A stretch of 10,638 nt of DNA from an uncultured Agitococcus sp. Its GTDB lineage: Bacteria; Pseudomonadota; Gammaproteobacteria; Pseudomonadales; Moraxellaceae. Position 1 is the first letter of the stretch. Every line of letters starts with the position of its first letter. The notes under the pieces were generated by a model that saw only the letters and a program-made list of their open reading frames with translations, did no database searches and was not told the DNA's origin. This document shows positions 1 to 5,218 of the stretch, one piece after another. Location of the stretch: the NCBI RefSeq assembly GCF_937920075.1, contig NZ_CALETI010000438.1:1-10638 (forward strand), written 5' to 3'. Both the position numbers and the translations under genes were made by a program.

Positions 1-1271
1 GTGCCTAAACCACCAGAGTTAATCCATTGACGTGGACGATCGTATTTGTAATACAACGCAGCAAACATTTGATGTTGACCAACGTCAGAGGTCACAATGG
101 CTTTGCCTTCAGTGACTTTGTATAACATCTCAACCACTTCTTGTGGCTTCATTTCGCCTGCTTTGGCTGGCTCATAACGTAAACCGTGATGTGCGCGCCA
201 TGCGTCAATTTGTTTCCACCAAGCGGCAATAGCTTCTGGATTTGGCTTGTTGACACCCATTTGTTTTAACTGAGCTAACATTTCGGTTAAAACAGGTTCT
301 ACTGCACCCACAATCGGAATATGTGCCGTAATCGTCTTAGAAATAGTCGCTGGGTCAATATCAATATGAATGACTTTTGCTTGGGTACAGAATTTTTTCG
401 GGTTATTGGTCACACGGTCATCAAAACGCGCACCAATTGCCAAGATCAAATCTGCATGGTGCATGGTCATGTTGGCTTCATAAGTACCATGCATACCCAA
501 CATACCAACGAATTGACGATCAGAACCTGGATAAGCACCTAAGCCCATCAAAGTATTAGTCACTGGGTAGTTTAACAACTGCGCTAATTCAACCAATAAT
601 GCTGAGGCATTACCTTGAACAACACCGCCACCCGTATAAATAATGGGGCGTTTTGCTTGAATTAATTCATCAACTGCTTTTTTGATTTGTCCAGCATGAC
701 CACGTGATGGTGGATTGTAAGAACGCAATTTTACCTTTTCGGGATATTCATAAGGGAATTTCTCGTTAGGTGCAGTGCAGCTCTTAGGAATATCAATAAC
801 CACAGGGCCTGGACGACCAGAAGAGGCCAAATAAAAAGCCTTCTTAACCACTGCTGGAATTTCTGAAGCATGACGAATTTGAAAGCTATGCTTTACGATG
901 GGGCGTGAAACACCAATCATATCAGTTTCTTGGAAAGCATCTTCACCAATTAAATGTGAAGGTACTTGTCCCGAAATGATAACCATCGGGATTGAGTCCA
1001 TATAAGCCGTTGCAATAGGCGTTACCGTATTGGTTGCACCAGGCCCAGAAGTGACTAATACCACCCCTGTTTTGCCTGTTGAACGAGAATAACCGTCAGC
1101 CATGTGCCCTGCTGCTTGCTCATGACGCACTAAAATATGCTGAACACGGTCTTGTTGAAAAATTGCGTCATAAATATGGAGTACCGCACCACCCGGGTAT
1201 CCAAACACAAACTCCACTCCCTCATCTGCGAGGGCGCGGATTAACATTTCACCACCAGATAAAAGTTCCAC
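1..1271 (-). CDS. ilvI: Acetolactate synthase large subunit (AHAS), C-terminus cut by window edge
   Basis: This enzyme is the ThDP-dependent catalytic subunit that condenses pyruvate with pyruvate or 2-ketobutyrate, the first common step of valine, leucine and isoleucine synthesis in the cytoplasm. The minus-strand frame is open from 1271 to the window edge (423 codons; the family is about 570-590). The N-terminus reads MELLSGGEML. FGYPGGAV follows at about residues 23-30. The catalytic Glu of RHEQAAGHMADGYSR is E51, and TSGPGATN lies near 74-81. GQHQMFAA and WINSGGLG close the visible part. The C-terminal ThDP/Mg-binding GDG...N region lies outside the window. I chose GTG at 1271 because MELLSGGEM is the usual family start and AAGGGTGA precedes it. 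An in-frame ATG at 1298 would add nine residues. The regulatory subunit gene ilvH probably follows beyond position 1. The symbol could also be ilvB or ilvG; ilvI is chosen by resemblance. Confidence 0.95.
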   Translation of the reverse strand, partial: MELLSGGEMLIRALADEGVEFVFGYPGGAVLHIYDAIFQQDRVQHILVRHEQAAGHMADGYSRSTGKTGVVLVTSGPGATNTVTPIATAYMDSIPMVIISGQVPSHLIGEDAFQETDMIGVSRPIVKHSFQIRHASEIPAVVKKAFYLASSGRPGPVVIDIPKSCTAPNEKFPYEYPEKVKLRSYNPPSRGHAGQIKKAVDELIQAKRPIIYTGGGVVQGNASALLVELAQLLNYPVTNTLMGLGAYPGSDRQFVGMLGMHGTYEANMTMHHADLILAIGARFDDRVTNNPKKFCTQAKVIHIDIDPATISKTITAHIPIVGAVEPVLTEMLAQLKQMGVNKPNPEAIAAWWKQIDAWRAHHGLRYEPAKAGEMKPQEVVEMLYKVTEGKAIVTSDVGQHQMFAALYYKYDRPRQWINSGGLG

Positions 1272-1427
1272 GACTATCACCCTTTCAAGATATAGCATTA
1301 ATTTGAGTCTATAACAGCTAAACTAGCTATTTTCTCAATATCTGCTATTTAAGACAGATTCATTTTTCAGGAACCGCACTGTGATCCTGATTTTTGCAAC
1401 TTAGGAAAAACCCAAGCCCACCTAAAA
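1272..1427 (-). promoter_or_regulatory. Leader of the acetolactate synthase gene, with small stem-loops
   Basis: This is the presumed untranslated leader between the putative promoter and ilvI. Small inverted repeats are visible: TCAGGA/TCCTGA at 1367-1372 and 1385-1390, ATCTG/CAGAT near 1340-1360, and AGCTA/TAGCT near 1316-1328. The 1367-1390 hairpin is followed by TTTTT only on the plus strand, so as a terminator it would act against plus-strand (antisense) transcription and not attenuate ilvI. The only leader ORF I see (ATG AAT CTG TCT TAA) has one Leu codon, so classical branched-chain attenuation is not supported. Confidence 0.3.
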
Positions 1428-1436
1428 ATTATATCA
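1428..1436 (-). promoter_or_regulatory. Probable extended -10 promoter of the acetolactate synthase gene
   Basis: The minus strand reads TGATATAAT, a perfect TATAAT (1433-1428) preceded by the TGn extended -10 motif. The hexamer 17 nt further upstream (CAGAGT) is a poor -35, which an extended -10 can tolerate. Transcription would start near 1421, giving a leader of about 150 nt before the GTG at 1271. An 8-bp palindrome GTTTAAAC at 1440-1447 lies just upstream, where a regulator could bind. Confidence 0.45.
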
Positions 1437-1570
1437 GCGGTTTAAACAAGACTCTGGGCATTCGTATTATGGTCAATACGTTTATGGTTAAGGACAGGTT
1501 TTGTCACTCAACGATATTCATCAAGTCTATATTCCAAAACTACGTTCAGTAGATTTTGGACATTATCATT

Positions 1571-1608
1571 AACAATACTGACAAGAGGGTGACTTGTTCA
1601 GTATTGTT
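1571..1608. repeat. Strong intergenic hairpin (15-bp stem, 7-nt loop)
   Basis: AACAATACTGACAAG (1571-1585) pairs with 1593-1608 around loop AGGGTGA, with a single bulged T in the 3' arm. Neither side carries a good uridine tract, so it is a poor intrinsic terminator in both directions. Confidence 0.6.
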
Positions 1609-1724
1609 TCCGCTAATTTCTCTTAAAACTTATTTTATTCAATAAGCTCGTCTTGCTAATGCATGAATAAACGTACAAAGAAGGTTTATTATAAGCTAGT
1701 CTTACTTAGCAAGCATTACACAAA

Positions 1725-1766
1725 ACATAAAAGGGTAAGCATTTTTATAGTTACCCCTCTTTATGT
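1725..1766. repeat. Interrupted inverted repeat upstream of the DUF4124 gene
   Basis: ACATAAA (1725-1731) pairs with TTTATGT (1760-1766), and GGGTAA (1733-1738) pairs with TTACCC (1751-1756), with a small internal loop and a 12-nt apical loop. It lies about 140 bp upstream of the DUF4124 start. It could be a terminator-like hairpin or a regulatory dyad. Confidence 0.4.
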
Positions 1767-1831
1767 CAAGACCAAAATGACTTTTTTTGTTTGTTTGTTA
1801 ACACTCTATAGATTTGATGACATTGTTTAAC

Positions 1832-1860
1832 TTATCAAACGCAAAAAAAACAGCTATAGT
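1832..1860 (+). promoter_or_regulatory. Possible sigma-70 promoter of the DUF4124 gene
   Basis: TTATCA at 1832-1837 and TATAGT at 1855-1860 are separated by 17 nt and resemble -35 and -10 elements. The start codon at 1904 lies about 40 nt downstream. The -35 match is only moderate. Confidence 0.3.
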
Positions 1861-1903
1861 CACCAACATTAAATTATTCGCCCATGATGGGAGTAAATGG
1901 CCA

Positions 1904-2410
1904 ATGAACAAAAAACAAAAAATGATTTCTATACTAAGCATTTTCACCAGTGCTGTACTATCTGCTTCTATTGTTTCTGCTGATGAAGATGGAGCTATAT
2001 ACAAATGGGTAGATGAGCGTGGCGTGACTAATTATTCCGAAACACCACCTGATGCTAAAGGTGCAAACGCTAAAGCACAATCCATTAACATCAATCGTTA
2101 TGTTCCGCGTGGTAGTGAAAATGCAGTCAAACAATTAGAACAACAACGCACAGAAAAAGCTAAAGCTGAAAAATCAGCTAAAGAAAACAAAGAAGGTGTT
2201 AAAAAAACAGGTAAAAGTGCAGATGTCAGTAAAGCACCTGCTGATTATAAAGAGAAATGTGCTAGCCTAAAGCAAAACTTAGAGTTTCTTGAAACGGGTA
2301 ACGCTTCTGTTAAAGAAGCAAATGGTGATGTAAGAAAACTAAGTAGTGAAGAAGTTACCAAACGTACTGATGAAACCAAACGCGAAATAAAAGCTTATTG
2401 TGAATATTGA
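1904..2410 (+). CDS. Secreted DUF4124 domain protein; stop codon supplied by the adjacent IS
   Basis: The protein is predicted to be exported to the periplasm; its molecular role is unknown. From ATG 1904 it has 168 residues. A basic N-terminus (MNKKQK) and a hydrophobic stretch at residues 8-25 form a signal peptide with likely cleavage after VSA (residue 26). The DUF4124 core follows at about 31-50 (AIYKWVDERGVTNYSETPP). A Lys/Glu/Ala-rich, probably coiled segment spans 73-108. The C-terminal helical part carries Cys119 and Cys166, a possible disulfide. I chose 1904 over the in-frame ATG at 1814 because GGGAG lies 10 nt upstream and the signal peptide starts there. The frame ends GAA TAT TGA, and the TTGA belongs to the right end of the insertion sequence. 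Before insertion the gene probably ended GAA TAA, one residue earlier, so the protein is nearly unchanged. Confidence 0.8.
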   Translation: MNKKQKMISILSIFTSAVLSASIVSADEDGAIYKWVDERGVTNYSETPPDAKGANAKAQSININRYVPRGSENAVKQLEQQRTEKAKAEKSAKENKEGVKKTGKSADVSKAPADYKEKCASLKQNLEFLETGNASVKEANGDVRKLSSEEVTKRTDETKREIKAYCEY

Positions 2411-2560
2411 CATCCTCCCCGCCCTCAAAGGGCGAGGATTCCTTCTACAAGACGCTCATGTCCGAGCGCGAGAATGTTCTTGGCGGCGTTGATGTCGCGG
2501 TCATGCAGTGTACCGCACTGCACACAAGTCCATTCTCTTATTCCAAGTCCTGCTCTACCT
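2407..2560 (-). ncRNA. Probable omega-RNA (TnpB guide RNA) overlapping the tnpB 3' end
   Basis: In characterised IS200/IS605 elements the guide RNA is made from the 3' part of tnpB through the right end, and its guide is the host sequence just beyond the element. The arrangement here matches: the tnpB 3' end runs into the RE hairpin and the element ends at 2407. The guide would begin TATTCACAATAAGC, antisense to the last codons of the DUF4124 gene. The 5' boundary is a guess from typical sizes; only the 3' boundary is fixed by sequence. Confidence 0.45.
2414..2437 (-). repeat. Right-end (RE) hairpin of the IS605-type element
   Basis: CCTC (2414-2417) pairs with GAGG (2434-2437), and GCCCT (2421-2425) pairs with AGGGC (2429-2433), with an unpaired CCC on one side and loop CAA. 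On the minus strand the GAAT guide sits at its 5' foot and TCAA ends the element 4-7 nt past its 3' foot. The tnpB stop codon (2427-2425) falls at the loop of this hairpin. Confidence 0.8.
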
Positions 2561-3486
2561 TTCGGACTACTGTCGCGTGAGCCACAGCACGAGCAAGTTT
2601 GGGTGGTATATTGTTCATTCACTTCTTCAAACCATACCCCTGCGTTCTCGCTTTTGTACTTGAGTAAGGTTCTAAACAGCGTCCAGCCTGCATCCAACAC
2701 CGATTTTGCCAGTTTGGTTTTTGCTAAGCCTTTCGCACTTACACTGCCTACGAAGATGGCAGCATAATGTTTAACTAATTTTGTGCTTTCTTGATGTAAG
2801 TGATTATTCCTAATGTTTTTAATCTTGGCATGAATTGCTTTAACACGCTTTTTGTTTCTTGCGCGTTGAGCAATGCCGAGTTTTTCTTCGTATTTTCGGT
2901 AGGTGCGTTGGGCTTCTATCTTTTCACCATTCGACAAGGTGGCAAAGTCTTTTAAGCCTAAGTCTATGCCTACGGATTCTGTGCCTGTTGATTCAATCCT
3001 TTTCGCATTATCAACGACCAAGCACACATACCAACGGTTGCGGCTGTCTTGGACAAATGCCCCTGTTTTGACATTATATTTCGATAGCCCATAGCTATCC
3101 CACAAACTAAACCAGTGATTGCCGTATTTAACTTGTCCGTTTTGATATTTGATGGCTGTTTTTTTGAAAGGTATCCAGCCGAGTGATTTTTTGGCTGATT
3201 TAGGATTAGATACGCGCCATCTTAATTTGGCTTTTTTGAATTGTTTGCGTCTTAATACCAATTCTTCGGTAATGGCTTGAATCGTTTGGCTATGGAGATT
3301 TAAGCCTGCTTTGCTTGCGCCTGCGGTATATTTGGCAATATCAAAGGCTGAAAAGAAGTTGCCTGTTCTTTGAAGATGTTTAAAACACAAGTCATTGACG
3401 TAATTCCAGACAAAGTTGACTTCTGATGCGAGTTGGTCTAGCACCTTGCAATGTCTGTCTTTTATGCGTAATTTAAGGGTTTTCAT
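2425..3486 (-). CDS. tnpB: TnpB family RNA-guided nuclease (IS605 OrfB) with an altered RuvC-II position
   Basis: TnpB proteins are omega-RNA-guided DNA nucleases, ancestors of Cas12, that help IS605 elements persist by cutting empty donor sites. This copy has 353 residues and no interruption. The N-terminal wedge/REC part covers about 1-165. RuvC-I is GIDLGLKDFATLSNG with D175. RuvC-III is HDRDINAAKNIL with D331. The zinc ribbon is C298/C301 and C321/C324 (TCSCCG ... CVQCG). At the usual RuvC-II site (commonly VxEDL) the text is IFVGSVSAKGL, so Gly247 replaces the catalytic Glu. Glutamates in FEEVNE (287, 288, 291) are possible substitutes. I recall a TnpB subgroup with this arrangement, so it need not be a dead enzyme. 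The ATG start at 3486 has only a weak ribosome site. The C-terminus ends inside the RE hairpin. Confidence 0.92.
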   Translation of the reverse strand: MKTLKLRIKDRHCKVLDQLASEVNFVWNYVNDLCFKHLQRTGNFFSAFDIAKYTAGASKAGLNLHSQTIQAITEELVLRRKQFKKAKLRWRVSNPKSAKKSLGWIPFKKTAIKYQNGQVKYGNHWFSLWDSYGLSKYNVKTGAFVQDSRNRWYVCLVVDNAKRIESTGTESVGIDLGLKDFATLSNGEKIEAQRTYRKYEEKLGIAQRARNKKRVKAIHAKIKNIRNNHLHQESTKLVKHYAAIFVGSVSAKGLAKTKLAKSVLDAGWTLFRTLLKYKSENAGVWFEEVNEQYTTQTCSCCGSRDSSPKGRAGLGIREWTCVQCGTLHDRDINAAKNILALGHERLVEGILAL

Positions 3487-3548
3487 CGCTTGATTTTAAG
3501 AGTAATTTATCGTTAAAACAAATACTTTTTCAAGACCTTATTCTGTAA

Positions 3549-3620
3549 GTGACACTTTCCAACTTATCAACCTTGCTGATTTGTGCCAAATCGCAAGGGG
3601 TTGATAAGCTGTCGTGTCAC
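3549..3620. repeat. Long imperfect inverted repeat upstream of tnpB, inside the IS
   Basis: Outer arms GTGACAC (3549-3555) and GTGTCAC (3614-3620) enclose CTTATCAACC (3563-3572) and GGTTGATAAG (3599-3608). The inner part continues with CTTGC/GCAAG and GATTTG/CAAATC around a short loop. As RNA it would form a ~72-nt hairpin between the left end and the tnpB start. It may control tnpB expression or be a nested palindromic insertion. Confidence 0.6.
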
Positions 3621-3630
3621 CGCCTTATAT

Positions 3631-3651
3631 CCTCGGCCTAAAGGCACGAGG
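3631..3651 (-). repeat. Left-end (LE) hairpin of the IS605-type element
   Basis: On the minus strand CCTCGTGCC-TTTA-GGCCGAGG forms a stem with one internal mismatch. AAAA lies at its 5' foot, where IS608 carries its left guide. The putative TTAT cleavage site is about 16 nt upstream, a spacing compatible with IS608-type left ends. Confidence 0.65.
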
Positions 3652-3667
3652 TTTTACGGCGAGTTTG

Positions 3668-3671
3668 ATAA
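3668..3671 (-). other. Putative IS target site / TnpB TAM (TTAT on minus strand)
   Basis: TTAT precedes the inferred left end on the minus strand. In this family the target tetranucleotide is kept at the left junction and also serves as the TAM recognised by TnpB. The assignment rests on the clean restoration of the DUF4124 stop codons and on the spacing to the LE hairpin. Confidence 0.5.
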
Positions 3672-3696
3672 AAAAGGGCGCGATGCGCCCTTTTTT
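3670..3696. terminator. Bidirectional rho-independent terminator after rlmJ (and formerly DUF4124)
   Basis: AAAAAAGGGCGC (3670-3681) and GCGCCCTTTTTT (3685-3696) form a perfect 12-bp stem with loop GAT, and a U-tract follows in either direction. It now ends rlmJ transcription 7 nt past the stop. Before the IS arrived it would also have stood right behind the DUF4124 stop codon. Confidence 0.92.
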
Positions 3697-3703
3697 ACGC
3701 CTA

Positions 3704-4552
3704 TTACTCACCCACCAACCAACGAACACTTGCTTTGGCTAACTTATTTTGACTTAATTGTGGCAATAACCATTGCAATACTTTGTCTGCTTCTTCGGCA
3801 AATAAATATGGCGGATTAACGATTAATAAACCACAACCATTCAAGCCCAAATTATTATCATCAGGCATGACACACAGCTCACAAACTAATTGTTTGCGAA
3901 TACCCGTTTTAACTAAACGACGCTCAAAACGCTCAATCGACGCACGATCTTTAATGGGATACCAAATGGCATACATACCTGTTGGCCATTTGTCATAAGC
4001 TTTCGCTAACAACTCAACCACTTGTGGGTAATCATGGCGCTCTTCTTCATAAGGTGGATCAATTAACACCAAACCACGCTTTTCTTTGGGTGGAATGAGC
4101 GCATTTAAACCTTCATACGCATCACGATGATGGACAGCAACTTGTGGATGACGGTAAAAATTATCTTTTAACTTTTCAACGTCAACAGGATGCCATTCCA
4201 TTAACACCATGCGATCTTGTTCCCGAATATTTTGGATGGCAAACCACGGTGAACCACCATAATAAGCCTTGCTACCAAAATGCGTTCTTAAGGTTTCTAA
4301 ATTTTCTAAATAGGTTTCGACCCATTGATTAGGTTTAGCTTGGCGGGTATCAATTTTACGAATACCTTCTAAGTATTCGCCTGTTTTTTGGGCTGGAGCA
4401 GCCGCTAAATCGTACCAACCGCGTCCAGCATGGGTATCAATATAACAAAAAGCATTGTCCTTCTTATGCAAGGCTTGTAATAATCCAATTTCTAAGATGT
4501 GTTTCATCACATCGGCGAAATTTCCTGCGTGGTAATGGTGTCGGTAATTCAT
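3704..4552 (-). CDS. rlmJ: 23S rRNA (adenine(2030)-N(6))-methyltransferase
   Basis: RlmJ transfers a methyl group from S-adenosylmethionine to N6 of A2030 in 23S rRNA, acting on free rRNA during ribosome assembly. The protein has 282 residues, close to the 280 of E. coli. The family signature YRHHYHAGNFADVMKH lies at residues 3-18, the SAM-binding DTHAGRGWYDL at 39-49, YYGGSPWFA at 97-105, and the catalytic motif IV DPPY at 165-168. The start at 4552 overlaps by two bases the start of the divergent oxygenase gene, so its promoter must lie inside that gene's coding sequence. Only a weak GAGAA-type ribosome site is visible. Its 3' end runs into the strong terminator at 3670-3696. Confidence 0.95.
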   Translation of the reverse strand: MNYRHHYHAGNFADVMKHILEIGLLQALHKKDNAFCYIDTHAGRGWYDLAAAPAQKTGEYLEGIRKIDTRQAKPNQWVETYLENLETLRTHFGSKAYYGGSPWFAIQNIREQDRMVLMEWHPVDVEKLKDNFYRHPQVAVHHRDAYEGLNALIPPKEKRGLVLIDPPYEEERHDYPQVVELLAKAYDKWPTGMYAIWYPIKDRASIERFERRLVKTGIRKQLVCELCVMPDDNNLGLNGCGLLIVNPPYLFAEEADKVLQWLLPQLSQNKLAKASVRWLVGE

Positions 4553-5177
4553 GCAAAGTTCTCAAAATCAACAATTTAATAAATCAGTATTCAATCTTAA
4601 TCAGGCATTCGACGCTTTAGCGACTGATCATTATGCCGTGATTCCACAATTCTTAACGTCAACAATGCGTGAGGCTTTATTAGCCGAATTGTTACAGTTG
4701 CAAGCGCAAGGTTTATTTCATGAAGCGAGTGTTGGTCGAGGCGTTGGACAAACTCGTCAAGCTCATATTCGCGGCGATAGCATTTGTTGGTTGGAAGATC
4801 ATTTTACTATAGGTGGACAGTATCTGGCACTGATGGAACAGCTTCGGCAACAATTAAATGCCGATTTTTATTTGGGTTTACGCTCTTATGAGGCACATTA
4901 TGCCCATTATCAGGCTGGCAGCGTTTATCAACGTCATGTTGATCGACATCGGGATAATAATGCGCGGGTGATGACAACGGTATGTTATTTGAATGATGAC
5001 TGGCCAACTGAGGCGGGAGGACAGCTAAAACTTTATAACCCAAACCACGAATTATTGCTTGAACAAACGCCAACAGGTGGCAGTTTAGTGTTATTTATGA
5101 GTGCTGATATGCCACATGAGGTTTTAGCAGCAAGTCGCTCAAGATTTAGTATTGCAGGTTGGTTTAGACAGGATTAG
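4551..5177 (+). CDS. 2-oxoglutarate/Fe(II)-dependent oxygenase, prolyl 4-hydroxylase-like
   Basis: A cytoplasmic non-heme iron dioxygenase of the P4Hc/SM-20-like class, which hydroxylates a substrate while decarboxylating 2-oxoglutarate. The substrate is unknown; ribosomal or translation factors are known targets for relatives, which is only a hint here. The protein has 208 residues. The facial triad is H129-x-D131 (QRHVDRH) and distal H189 (DMPHEV). R198 of SRFSIAGWF is the likely 2-oxoglutarate anchor. CYLNDDWPTEAGGQLKLY (145-162) is the typical strand around the active site. Start 4551 is supported because the conserved N-terminal part (FDALATDHYAVIPQFL, 20-35) begins soon after and the next Met is residue 39. 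Its start codon shares CATG with that of rlmJ, and no strong ribosome site is visible. Confidence 0.85.
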   Translation: MQSSQNQQFNKSVFNLNQAFDALATDHYAVIPQFLTSTMREALLAELLQLQAQGLFHEASVGRGVGQTRQAHIRGDSICWLEDHFTIGGQYLALMEQLRQQLNADFYLGLRSYEAHYAHYQAGSVYQRHVDRHRDNNARVMTTVCYLNDDWPTEAGGQLKLYNPNHELLLEQTPTGGSLVLFMSADMPHEVLAASRSRFSIAGWFRQD

Positions 5178-5183
5178 CCATCT

Positions 5184-5201
5184 GGGGAAAGATTTTTCCC
5201 C
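5184..5201. terminator. Short hairpin between convergent oxygenase and yehS genes
   Basis: GGGGAAA (5184-5190) pairs with TTTCCCC (5195-5201) around a 4-nt loop. It lies centrally in the 41-nt gap between two converging genes, where a shared terminator is expected. No long T-run follows, so it is a moderate candidate. Confidence 0.5.
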
Positions 5202-5218
5202 ATCTGCTTTTGACACAA

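Larger units (their letters stand above)
1475..1800. other. Gene-free intergenic stretch with four imperfect hairpins
   Basis: No convincing coding region lies between the ilvI promoter and the DUF4124 gene. Four dyads follow one another. A is TCCAAAAC-TAC/GTA-G-(a)-TTTTGGA at 1533-1560. B is a 15-bp stem with one bulged T at 1571-1608. C is a branched structure with an outer stem CTTGCTAA/TTAGCAAG (1652-1659, 1706-1713) and an inner stem AATAAAC/GTTTATT (1666-1672, 1684-1690). D is ACATAAA-GGGTAA/TTACCC-TTTATGT at 1725-1766. A near-perfect direct repeat (12 of 13 bases) lies at 1642-1654 and 1691-1703. It may be a structured RNA, a remnant of a mobile element, or simple intergenic folding; the sequence does not decide. 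Confidence 0.5.
2407..3667 (-). mobile_element. IS200/IS605-family element carrying tnpB only (IS1341-like), about 1261 bp
   Basis: On the minus strand the right end reads GAAT, then a hairpin, then ATGTCAA. GAAT and TCAA are the guide and cleavage tetranucleotides known for the IS608 right end. The left end carries a hairpin (CCTCGTGCC-TTTA-GGCCGAGG) preceded by AAAA. I place the left boundary just after a TTAT target, at plus 3668-3671. Joining 2406 to 3668 restores GAATAATAAAAAAGGG, which gives tandem stops for the DUF4124 gene and leads straight into its terminator. There is no tnpA and no terminal inverted repeat or target duplication, as expected for this family. Without TnpA, movement would need a transposase supplied in trans. 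The right boundary is firmer than the left. Confidence 0.8.

Noticed and set aside
1079..1306. Plus-strand open frame opposite the acetolactate synthase start
   Set aside because: It is fully antisense to a well-supported ilvI coding region and has no recognisable domain. The same applies to the frames at 321-559.
1350..1367. Branched-chain attenuator leader peptide for ilvI
   Set aside because: The only small frame encodes four residues with one Leu codon, and the nearby hairpin carries a T-run only on the opposite strand.
1533..1766. Integron attC site or CRISPR array
   Set aside because: There are no attC core boxes in the expected arrangement and no regularly spaced repeats; the stems differ in sequence.
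1814..1903. Upstream in-frame start of the DUF4124 gene
   Set aside because: The extra 30 residues precede a normal signal peptide and overlap a likely promoter. ATG 1904 has a GGGAG ribosome site.
2474..3094. Plus-strand open frames opposite tnpB
   Set aside because: They are mirror frames of tnpB, which has clear RuvC and zinc-ribbon motifs.
3487..3667. A tnpA transposase or its remnant in the IS605-type element
   Set aside because: Only about 180 bp lie between tnpB and the left end. They are filled by the long hairpin and LE structure, with no Y1 HUH coding sequence.
4807..5073. Minus-strand open frame within the 2OG oxygenase gene
   Set aside because: It is antisense to the facial-triad region of a convincing oxygenase and has no domain of its own.
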